Shown: piece by piece, positions 31,199 through 38,691 of the stretch
Layout: each line of letters starts with the position of its first letter
Numbering within the stretch: the first letter of the stretch is position 1
Program-made: the position numbers and the translations under genes
Notes under the pieces: model-generated
What the model was told of the DNA's origin: nothing
What the model saw: the letters and a program-made list of their open reading frames with translations, nothing else
The model's database searches: none
Assembly (NCBI GenBank): GCA_904374805.1
Contig: CAJFEW010000025.1
Span: forward strand, 1 to 38,691
Length of the DNA stretch: 38,691 nt
DNA from: an uncultured Neglectibacter sp.
Lineage (GTDB): Bacteria > Bacillota > Clostridia > Oscillospirales > Acutalibacteraceae
Direction: 5' to 3'

Positions 31199-32413
31199 TT
31201 ACACCACCTGGAAAATATAGAATTTCAAATAGTCCGTTTCCGGCACATTCCACAGCACGGGATGGTCCGGGGCCTGGGCCCGGGCTTCCACCAGCCGCAG
31301 CTCCACCTGGGCGTCCGCCGCGGCGCTTTGGAGCATCTTCCGAAACAGAGCGTCGGTCATAAAGTGGGAGCAAGAGCAGGTGGCCAGATACCCGCCCCGA
31401 GGCAGGGCCTTCATGGCCCGGTAGTTGATCTCCTTGTAGCCCCGCTGGGCGTTTTTCACCGTCTTGCCGGACTTGGTGAAAGCCGGCGGGTCCAGGATGA
31501 TGGTGTCATACTCCCCCGGCGTCAAGGCGGGCAGCAGGTCAAAGACGTTGGCCACCTCATACTCCACCGAGAGGCCGTTTAAGGCGGCGTTCTCCTTGGC
31601 GCATTGGATGGCTGTCTCGCTCACATCCACCGAGTGGACTCGCTGGGCCCCGGCCTGCGCGCAGTTGAGCCCAAAGGAGCCGGTGTGGGTAAAGCAATCC
31701 AGCACCTTTCTTCCCGGGGCAATGCGGGCCACGGCAGCCCGGTTGTACTTCTGGTCCAGGAAGAAACCGGTCTTCTGGCCGTTTGCAAAGTCCACCTGGT
31801 AGCGGATGCCGTTTTCTACAATCTCCGTCACGGTGGAGTCCGGCGCCGGACGGCCAGGCAGAGGATACCAGCCCGTGTTCTGTTCCAGCCCTTCCAGCTG
31901 GCGGATCTTCACATCGTTGCGCTCATAGATGCCCCGCACCGGCTGACCGTCCGCCTCCAGAGCCTCCACCAACGCGGGGAAAATCCAATCTTTGCGCAGC
32001 TCCGTACCCAAACACAAGGTCTGGGTCACCAGAATATCCCCAAACTTGTCCACCGTCAGGCCGGGAAAGCGGTCGGCCTCCCCGAAGATCACCCGGCAGC
32101 AGCCGGTGTCCGGTCCCATGACGGTTTTCCGGTAGTCCCAGGCGTACTGCACCCGGCGGCGGAAAAAAGCCTGGTCAAAGGTGTCGTTGGCATTTTGAGA
32201 GAGCAGCCGCACCCGGATTTTGGAATGGGAGTTGTAGGTCCCCGTGCCCAAATACCGTCCCTTGGGGCTGCGCACGTCGCAGAGGGCCCCGTCCTCCGGG
32301 GCGCCCTCTCCCCCGGTGATCTCGTTGTCAAACACCCAGGGGTGCCCCTCCTGGGCCCGTTTTGTCCCTCTGGCGTCGATGGTGACAAAGGGATAGGGTC
32401 GGTCGCTTTTCAT
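31199..32413 (-). CDS. Class I SAM-dependent rRNA methyltransferase, RlmI/YwbD type
   Basis: Predicted 23S rRNA cytosine-C5 methyltransferase (RlmI acts at C1962 in E. coli). The 404-residue protein has an N-terminal PUA-like domain (RGTKRAQEGHPWVFDNEI), a middle EEHUD-like region, and a C-terminal Rossmann methyltransferase with SAM motif VLDCFTHTGSFGL, the acidic VDVSE and the catalytic strand IILDPPAFTKSG. The C-terminal TCSCSHFM carries the catalytic Cys of m5C enzymes. Its ATG overlaps the GNAT stop codon (ATGA at 32410-32413). The longer frame to 32494 lies within the GNAT gene and is rejected. Target-base assignment is from the family, not the sequence. Confidence 0.92.
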   Translation of the reverse strand: MKSDRPYPFVTIDARGTKRAQEGHPWVFDNEITGGEGAPEDGALCDVRSPKGRYLGTGTYNSHSKIRVRLLSQNANDTFDQAFFRRRVQYAWDYRKTVMGPDTGCCRVIFGEADRFPGLTVDKFGDILVTQTLCLGTELRKDWIFPALVEALEADGQPVRGIYERNDVKIRQLEGLEQNTGWYPLPGRPAPDSTVTEIVENGIRYQVDFANGQKTGFFLDQKYNRAAVARIAPGRKVLDCFTHTGSFGLNCAQAGAQRVHSVDVSETAIQCAKENAALNGLSVEYEVANVFDLLPALTPGEYDTIILDPPAFTKSGKTVKNAQRGYKEINYRAMKALPRGGYLATCSCSHFMTDALFRKMLQSAAADAQVELRLVEARAQAPDHPVLWNVPETDYLKFYIFQVV

Positions 32414-32865
32414 AGGGTCGCTCCTTTCTCTTCTCTCCCCACAGGCGCGGGGATATACTCCAAATCCACCTCGTGGCAGCCGGGCTCGTCCCACACCTGG
32501 AACTGCCGGAACCCCACCTTTTCATAGAGCTGTTTGGCCGGGCCGTTGCCCCAAAGGTAGGTGGTAACCATCTTTTTCAGGCCCTTTTCCCTTTGGAACA
32601 AAGCGATGAGCTCCTCCAGGGCCGCCGTGCCCAACCCCTGGTTTTGACAGTCCTTGCCGATGGCATAGTCCCACAAAAACCAGGTGTCATCCTCCAGCTG
32701 CCGCAGCAAAGCAAAGCCCACCAGTTCCTCGCCCCGGTAGATAGCAAAAGCCTCCACGTCCGGGCGTTGGGTCTGTTTGGCGATCTTCTCCGGTGTGGAC
32801 AGCCACTTCTCCTGGCCGGGAAGCAGCTCCACCTTCATGGAGGCGGAAGGGACAAAACGGAACAT
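32410..32865 (-). CDS. GNAT family N-acetyltransferase
   Basis: The 151-residue protein has the single GNAT fold. It contains a central beta-strand with IGKDCQNQGLGTAALEELI, where QNQGLGT is the acetyl-CoA pyrophosphate-binding motif A, followed by the C-terminal NGPAKQLYEKVGFRQF motif B. It is likely to acetylate an amine of a small molecule or a protein N terminus; the acceptor is not predictable. It is coupled on both sides: only one base separates it from the RlmD-type gene upstream (TAA-C-ATG) and it overlaps the RlmI-type gene downstream by four bases. Confidence 0.9.
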   Translation of the reverse strand: MFRFVPSASMKVELLPGQEKWLSTPEKIAKQTQRPDVEAFAIYRGEELVGFALLRQLEDDTWFLWDYAIGKDCQNQGLGTAALEELIALFQREKGLKKMVTTYLWGNGPAKQLYEKVGFRQFQVWDEPGCHEVDLEYIPAPVGREEKGATL

Positions 32866-32866
32866 G

Positions 32867-34102
32867 TTACTTCTCCCTCCTCGTCAGCTTCACCACGCAC
32901 TCGATGTGCTGGGTGTGGGGGAACATATCCACCGGCTGGATGGCCTCGATCCGGTAATGGTTGGCCTGGAGGAACCCCAGGTCCCGGGCCAAAGTCTCCG
33001 GGTCGCAGGAGATGTACACCACCCGCTTGGGGGCGCAGGCGCACAGGGCGGTGAGGAACTCCCGGCTGGCCCCGGCCCGGGGCGGGTCTAGGAACACCAC
33101 GTCCCAGCGCTCTCCGTTTAGGGCGGCCTCTTCCAAAAAGTCCCCGGCGTCCCCGCAGGTGAACCAGGCGTTTTTCGCCCCGTTCTCTTTGGCGTTTTGG
33201 ATGGCGTCCCGCACTGCGTCAGGATTTACCTCCACCCCCAGCACCTGGCCGGCGCCCCGTTTGGCCGCCACCAGGCCGATGGTGCCGATGCCGCAGTAGG
33301 CGTCCAACACTTTTTCCTTGCCGGAAAGCCCCGCAAATTCCATGGCCTTGTTGTAGAGCACCTCTGTCTGCACCGGGTTGATCTGATAAAAGGACTTGGC
33401 GGAGATGCGGAAGGTACACCCGCACAGCTGGTCCACAATGGTCCCCGAGCCGTAGAGCACCTTCTCCCGGTCTCCCAGCACCAGGGAGGTGCGCCGGTCG
33501 TTGATGTTCTGCAAGATGGTGGTGATCTCCGGGTGGAGCTGTAAAAGCTTTGTCACAAAGTGTTTTTTGGCGGTGAACACAGGCGTGCCCGTCACCAGCA
33601 CCACCATCACCTGCCCGGTGGAAAAGGCCCGCTTTACCAGCACGTGCCGCAAAAAGCCCCGGCCGGTGTTTTCGTCGTAGGCGGTGAGCTTAAAATCCCC
33701 CAGCAGCTTTCGGACAGAGACGATGATCCGGTCCGCGGTTTCGTCCTCGGTCTGGCAGGAATCTATGGGCACAATCCGGTGGGTGCTGGACTGATACACC
33801 CCGCTGACAATCTTTCCCCGGCGCTTGTCATAGGAGAAGGCCGCCTGCACCTTGTTCCGGTAGTGGTAGGGGTTCTCCATGCCCACCAGGGGAGACACCT
33901 TGCCAAACTTGCCCAGCAGCTTTTGGCAGCGGTCCTGCTTCCACGCAAGCTGCCGGGGATAGCTCAAATTCTGCAGTTGACAGCCGCCGCACTTGCGGTA
34001 CACCGGGCAGGGGGCGTGAACGGCCGTCTCCCCCTGGGGTCCTTGGGGACGAGCCGGCGCAGAACGCCGGGGCGCCGGCCGGGAAGGGCGTCTGTTTTCC
34101 AT
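32867..34102 (-). CDS. rlmD: 23S rRNA (uracil-C5)-methyltransferase, RlmD/RlmCD family
   Basis: Makes 5-methyluridine in 23S rRNA (U1939 for RlmD, and U747 as well for the dual RlmCD of Firmicutes). The 411-residue protein has Fe-S ligands Cys32, Cys38 and Cys41 in CPVYRKCGGCQ and a fourth Cys in PIDSCQTED. The SAM domain has VLDAYCGIGTIGL, and the catalytic VYISCDPETLARDL carries the nucleophilic Cys. The usual N-terminal TRAM RNA-binding domain is missing and is replaced by about 30 residues of Arg/Pro/Ala-rich sequence. The ATG follows GAGGAGAG. It leads the long minus-strand run down to 28160. Confidence 0.92.
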   Translation of the reverse strand: MENRRPSRPAPRRSAPARPQGPQGETAVHAPCPVYRKCGGCQLQNLSYPRQLAWKQDRCQKLLGKFGKVSPLVGMENPYHYRNKVQAAFSYDKRRGKIVSGVYQSSTHRIVPIDSCQTEDETADRIIVSVRKLLGDFKLTAYDENTGRGFLRHVLVKRAFSTGQVMVVLVTGTPVFTAKKHFVTKLLQLHPEITTILQNINDRRTSLVLGDREKVLYGSGTIVDQLCGCTFRISAKSFYQINPVQTEVLYNKAMEFAGLSGKEKVLDAYCGIGTIGLVAAKRGAGQVLGVEVNPDAVRDAIQNAKENGAKNAWFTCGDAGDFLEEAALNGERWDVVFLDPPRAGASREFLTALCACAPKRVVYISCDPETLARDLGFLQANHYRIEAIQPVDMFPHTQHIECVVKLTRREK

Positions 34103-34216
34103 GGGACATCTCTCCTCTGGGAAAAGTGGGGAAAGGCTCGCCGGGATGTCCCAGCGGGCCTTTCCTAACAGGGCAAGGCCCTGGTCGTTTCGCCTGGGGC
34201 TGCCGCGCCCCGGCGG

Positions 34217-34981
34217 TTAAAATTTACGGAATCGCTGATACCGCTGCTGCAAAAGCTCCTCTACAGGCAACTGCTCCAGCTGGGGCAGGGTTTTCTCCAG
34301 CTCTTCCCGAATGGCCCCATAGGTGAGGGCAAAGTCCTTTTCCTCCGAGAAAACCTGCTCCACCACCCCCAGCTCCTTCATGTCCTGGGCAGTCAGGCGC
34401 AGGCACTCGGCGGCGTCCTTCACCTTTTTGGAATCCTTCCACAGAATGCTGGCGCAGCCTTCCGGGGAGATCACCGAGTACACGGCGTTTTCCAAAATCC
34501 ACACCCGGTCTGCCAGGGCCAGGGCCAAGGCCCCGCCGCTGCCCCCTTCGCCAATGAGCACGGAGACAATGGGGGTTTGCAGGCCCGCCATTTCCACCAG
34601 GTTTTCCGCAATGGCCTGGCCTTGGCCCCGCTCTTCGGCGCCCATGCCGCAGAAGGCCCCGGCGGTGTCCACAAAGCACACCACCGGCCGGTGGAATTTC
34701 TCCGCCTGCTTCATCAGGCGCAGGGCCTTCCGGTAGCCCTCCGGGTTGGAGGAACCAAAGTTCCGGCGCACCCGCTCCCGCATGTCCTTGCCCTTGTCCA
34801 TGGCAATGACCGTGACCGGCCGGCCGTTTAAGGTGGCAATGCCCCCTACAATGGCCGGGTCGTCGGCAAAGCGCCGGTCCCCGTGCAGCTCGAGAAAATC
34901 TTCAAAGATGTGTTCCACATAGGAAAGCCCTGTGGGCCGGTCTTTGGCCCGGGCCAAAAGCACTTTTTCATAGGCGCTCAC
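34217..34981 (-). CDS. accA: Acetyl-CoA carboxylase carboxyltransferase, alpha subunit
   Basis: With AccD, transfers CO2 from carboxybiotin to acetyl-CoA to make malonyl-CoA for fatty acid synthesis. The 254-residue protein is somewhat shorter than E. coli AccA (about 319), which is normal in Firmicutes, and begins [13 protein letters not shown]. The crotonase-like fold is visible ([59 protein letters not shown]), with the Gly-Gly oxyanion loops. It starts with GTG, which overlaps the accD stop (GTGA, 34978-34981). It is the last gene of the acc cluster; no T-tailed terminator follows. Confidence 0.95.
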   Translation of the reverse strand: MSAYEKVLLARAKDRPTGLSYVEHIFEDFLELHGDRRFADDPAIVGGIATLNGRPVTVIAMDKGKDMRERVRRNFGSSNPEGYRKALRLMKQAEKFHRPVVCFVDTAGAFCGMGAEERGQGQAIAENLVEMAGLQTPIVSVLIGEGGSGGALALALADRVWILENAVYSVISPEGCASILWKDSKKVKDAAECLRLTAQDMKELGVVEQVFSEEKDFALTYGAIREELEKTLPQLEQLPVEELLQQRYQRFRKF

Positions 34982-35844
34982 AGTGCCGCCCCCTTTCTGT
35001 GCAGCTTCAAAAGCTTGCCAATGGCCTCCCGCTGTTGGGTGCGGGGGACAATCAGATCCACAAAGCCGTGCTCCAGCAGAAACTCCGCCTTCTGAAAGCC
35101 CGGGGGCAGTTTTTTGCGGATGGTCTGTTCAATGACCCGCGCCCCGGCAAAGCCCACGGTGGCCCCAGGCTCCGCCATGATCACGTCCCCGTCCATGGCA
35201 AAGCTGGCGGTGACGCCCCCGGTGGTGGGGTCGGTGAGCACCGTCAGGTAGAAGTTGCCCGCGTCGGAATGGCGGCGCACAGCTGCGCTGGTCTTGGCCA
35301 TCTGCATGAGAGAGAGGATGCCCTCCTGCATGCGGGCCCCGCCGGAGACGGTGAAGCCCACCACCGGTAAACTGTGCTGGGTGGCGTACTCAAACAGCCG
35401 GGTGATCTTCTCGCCCACCACGGTGCCCATGCTGCCGATCATGAAATTGGGGTCCATGAAAAACAAGGCGCAGGGCTGGCCCTCCACCTGGGCGGTGCCG
35501 CACACCACACCCTCCTTTTCCCGGGAGGCCAGCTTGGCGTTGCGCAGTTTCTGGTCGTAGCCGGGAAAGTCCAGAATGTCCCGGCTCATCAAGTCCCCGT
35601 CCATCTCCTGAAAGCTGTCCTCGTCCGTCAGGTACACAATCCGGTCCCGGGGCCCCATGCGAAAATGGTACCCGCAGGAGGTGCACACCTGGAGGTTGTC
35701 CTGCAAATCGTTTAAAGGCAGCTGCACCCCGCAGTGGGGGCAGGTGGTGCGGATGCCGGCGTCTTCCTCCGGCACCGGCTTGCCGCCCTTTTCCAGCTCG
35801 TTTTGGGGCGAGCGGAACAGACCCATCAAATTCATACCATGCAT
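34978..35844 (-). CDS. accD: Acetyl-CoA carboxylase carboxyltransferase, beta subunit
   Basis: Partner of AccA in the carboxyltransferase. The 288-residue protein has the diagnostic N-terminal zinc ribbon, with Cys35, Cys38, Cys54 and Cys57, and then the crotonase-type fold with [20 protein letters not shown] and [19 protein letters not shown]. The ATG at 35844 follows GAAGGG; a GTG one codon upstream (35847) and an ATG three codons downstream (35835) are alternatives. It is translationally coupled to accA by the four-base GTGA overlap and begins 27 bases after accC. Confidence 0.95.
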   Translation of the reverse strand: MHGMNLMGLFRSPQNELEKGGKPVPEEDAGIRTTCPHCGVQLPLNDLQDNLQVCTSCGYHFRMGPRDRIVYLTDEDSFQEMDGDLMSRDILDFPGYDQKLRNAKLASREKEGVVCGTAQVEGQPCALFFMDPNFMIGSMGTVVGEKITRLFEYATQHSLPVVGFTVSGGARMQEGILSLMQMAKTSAAVRRHSDAGNFYLTVLTDPTTGGVTASFAMDGDVIMAEPGATVGFAGARVIEQTIRKKLPPGFQKAEFLLEHGFVDLIVPRTQQREAIGKLLKLHRKGAAL

Positions 35845-35870
35845 CACCCTTCTTTAGAATCCGGGGGCCG

Positions 35871-37193
<1,323 letters not shown>

Positions 37194-37232
37194 AGTTTTT
37201 CATCCTTTCCCAAGGGTGCGCCCAGCGCGCCC

Positions 37233-37652
37233 TTATTCGGCCTTCACCAGCGCAAAGGAGAACTCTGCGCTGACACACACCTTGCCGTCCACCAGGCCCT
37301 TGCCCTTGGCAAAGTAAAAGTTGCCCCGCTGCCGGGTGATTTCGCACTGGGTTTCCAAAGTGTCCCCGGGCTTCACCTGGCCCCGGAACTTCACTTTATC
37401 CAAAGAAGTGAAAAAGGGTGTGGCCCCCTCCGCGGCGCCGCTGGCCAACAGCACGCAGGCCGACTGGGCCAGCATCTCGCACTGAATCACCCCGGGCACC
37501 ACCGGGTTGCCGGGAAAGTGCCCCTGCAGGAAATACTCGTCCCCCCGGATGTGGCACTTGCCGTGGGCCACCCCATCGATCAGTTCCACCTCGTCCACCA
37601 GCAGCATGGGCTCCCGGTGGGGCAATATCTTTTTGATCTCTTCTTTGTTCAT
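37233..37652 (-). CDS. fabZ: 3-Hydroxyacyl-[acyl-carrier-protein] dehydratase
   Basis: Dehydrates beta-hydroxyacyl-ACP during fatty acid elongation. The 139-residue hot-dog-fold protein has the catalytic His45 in LQGHFPGNPVVPGV and catalytic Glu59 in IQCEMLAQS, both at the expected spacing. The start is the ATG at 37652 behind AGGAGG; the longer frame to 37703 is rejected. It is placed between accB and accC as in many Firmicutes FAS-II clusters. The gap upstream to accB is unusually long and contains a palindromic repeat. Confidence 0.96.
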   Translation of the reverse strand: MNKEEIKKILPHREPMLLVDEVELIDGVAHGKCHIRGDEYFLQGHFPGNPVVPGVIQCEMLAQSACVLLASGAAEGATPFFTSLDKVKFRGQVKPGDTLETQCEITRQRGNFYFAKGKGLVDGKVCVSAEFSFALVKAE

Positions 37653-37796
37653 GTCGTATATCCTCCTGTTGGAGTGAAAATAGGGTTCTGCCCTCATCCC
37701 CAAAACTTTATCCGCCTTCGGGCCTTTGGCACCAGCGGCGCGCTTCTTCCCGCCCTTGCCGCAGGCAAAAGGGCGGCTTGCCCGGGGCGCAGCCCC
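37653..37796. repeat. Intergenic repeat between accB and fabZ
   Basis: About 145 bases in an otherwise compact operon. A dispersed palindrome (37750-37776, CCGCCCTTGCC-gca-GGCAAAAGGGCGG) belongs to the same family as the cores in the island at 16233-16870. It is followed by CTTGCCCGGGGCGCAGCCCC, also similar to the tail of those units. Confidence 0.8.
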
Positions 37797-38246
37797 TTAT
37801 ACAATGCGGAACAGGGGCTGGTTAAACTCCACCACCTGGCCGTTGCTCACGCAGATCTCCGCCACGGTGCCGTCCACCTCGGCAGGGATTTCGTTCATCA
37901 GCTTCATGGCCTCGATGATGCACAGGGTGTCCCCCTTCTTCACCGTGTCGCCCACCTGCACATAGGGCCGGGCCTCCGGGTTGGGAGAGGAGTAAAACAC
38001 GCCCACCATGGGAGAGAGCACCAAGGCGCCCTCCTTTGCAGGCTGGGAGTCCTGGGCGTGGGTCACGCCCAAAGCCTCTGCGCCCCCCAGAGAGGGGGCC
38101 GCAGAAACCGGAGCGGCAGCCGCCGCCACGGTGATCTCCTGCTTGCGCTCCAGCTTCAGCTGGGCCTCTCCCTGCGCATATTCCAACGCGGTCAGGCCGG
38201 TTTCCTGCATCAGCCTGGCCAGCTTTTCAATGTCCTTTATCTCCAT
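37797..38246 (-). CDS. accB: Acetyl-CoA carboxylase biotin carboxyl carrier protein
   Basis: Carries the biotin that shuttles CO2 from AccC to the AccA/AccD carboxyltransferase. The 149-residue protein has the N-terminal helix (about 1-30), an Ala/Pro-rich flexible linker (about 40-72), and the C-terminal biotinyl domain with EAMKLMNE and biotinylated Lys115, plus the conserved SPMVGVFYSSPNP thumb region. It precedes fabZ and follows fabF. Confidence 0.96.
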   Translation of the reverse strand: MEIKDIEKLARLMQETGLTALEYAQGEAQLKLERKQEITVAAAAAPVSAAPSLGGAEALGVTHAQDSQPAKEGALVLSPMVGVFYSSPNPEARPYVQVGDTVKKGDTLCIIEAMKLMNEIPAEVDGTVAEICVSNGQVVEFNQPLFRIV

Positions 38247-38270
38247 GGGAAATCCTCCTTTTTGACTGGC

Positions 38271-38691
38271 TCACGCCCGCACCGGCCGGAAGGCCAAATA
38301 GGCGTTGTGGCCGCCGAATCCCAAAGACGCGGAAAGGGCCAGGTCCACCTGGGCCTGCCGGGCCTGGTTGGGCACGTAATCCAGGTCGCACTCCGGATCG
38401 GGCTCCTGGTAGCCGATGGTGGGGGGCACAATGCCCTCCTGCACAGCCAGCACACTGGCGATGGCTTCCACGGCCCCTGCCGCGCCCAGCATGTGGCCGG
38501 TCATGGACTTGGTGGAGGAAACCATGCACTTGTGGGCGGCCTCCTCGCCCAGGGCCTTCTTGATGGCCTTGGTTTCACCGGAGTCATTGAGGGGGGTGCT
38601 GGTGCCGTGGGCGTTGATGTACAGTTTGGAGAAATCCTCGCAGCCGCCGGCCTCTTCCAAAGCCATGGTCAGGGCCGCAGCGCCGCCCAAG
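38271..38691 (-). CDS. fabF: Beta-ketoacyl-ACP synthase II, C-terminal part (truncated by the window edge)
   Basis: Condenses malonyl-ACP with acyl-ACP. Only the last 140 residues are inside the window; the N-terminal part with the active-site Cys lies beyond the right edge. Present are [11 protein letters not shown] with one active-site His and [18 protein letters not shown] with the conserved Lys and the second His, and the C-terminal [11 protein letters not shown]. The gene runs minus-strand into accB with 24 bases spacing, the standard fabF-accB junction of Firmicutes FAS-II clusters. Confidence 0.95.
   Translation of the reverse strand, partial: LGGAAALTMALEEAGGCEDFSKLYINAHGTSTPLNDSGETKAIKKALGEEAAHKCMVSSTKSMTGHMLGAAGAVEAIASVLAVQEGIVPPTIGYQEPDPECDLDYVPNQARQAQVDLALSASLGFGGHNAYLAFRPVRA

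Noticed and set aside
34103-34216. Terminator between accA and the RlmD-type gene
   Set aside because: Short GC hairpins (such as CAGGGC/GCCCTG) occur, but none is followed by a T-run on the minus strand, so no terminator is called.

Overview
The window reads as chromosomal DNA of a GC-rich, gut-type anaerobic Firmicute, most likely Oscillospiraceae (the Flavonifractor/Lawsonibacter/Intestinimonas neighbourhood). This is inferred from three things: the Firmicutes gene orders darA-holB-ricT-trmN6-rsmI and fabF-accB-fabZ-accC-accD-accA; a clostridial-type 8-Fe ferredoxin; and strong AGGAGG-type ribosome binding sites with extended -10 (TGnTATAAT) promoters. No phage, plasmid, IS, tRNA or rRNA gene was seen.

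Layout. 1-4100 (+): terminator of an off-window gene, then L-asparaginase and a three-gene iron/cobalamin-type ABC importer (lipoprotein, permease, ATPase), closed by a 12-bp terminator. 4200-6810 (+): proC, then pap (two-domain PPK2, polyphosphate:AMP phosphotransferase). 6878-8475 (-): a fucose/arabinose-isomerase-family enzyme with a promoter and possible operator. 8484-8917: a tandem array of duplicated 3' ends of the neighbouring MATE gene. 8897-11813 (-): two translationally coupled MATE transporters. 11865-12891 (-): membrane-anchored alpha/beta hydrolase. 13037-14721 (+): GH36-type alpha-galactosidase and a two-way terminator. 14723-16232: a divergent pair, an S26 signal-peptidase-like protein lacking its catalytic Ser and a LytTR regulator with a degenerate receiver. 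16233-16870: a hairpin-packed repeat island between convergent genes.

16871-21226 (-): conserved housekeeping block rsmI, trmN6, ferredoxin, ricT, holB, darA (c-di-AMP receptor). 21251-23125 (-): AGCS amino acid:cation symporter, overlapped by an amidase-like protein that has lost metal-site residues. 23175-23882 (-): PAQR/hemolysin III membrane protein. 24093-28105 (+): promoter, a leader ending in an intrinsic terminator, then a heterodimeric ABC exporter pair. 28118-34102 (-): a long co-directional run (RlmD-type and RlmI-type rRNA methyltransferases, GNAT, MazG-like pyrophosphohydrolase, two small unknown proteins, DAHP synthase, nucleoside phosphorylase). 34217-38691 (-): the acetyl-CoA carboxylase/FAS-II operon, running off the right edge inside fabF.

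Most genes are ordinary metabolism and housekeeping. The unusual material is between and beside them: the MATE 3'-end array, the palindromic repeat family (with a stem-preserving base-pair swap and a copy inside the acc operon), the putative attenuator before the ABC exporter, and three proteins whose folds look intact while catalytic or signalling residues are replaced. I did not find a clearly new multi-gene system.
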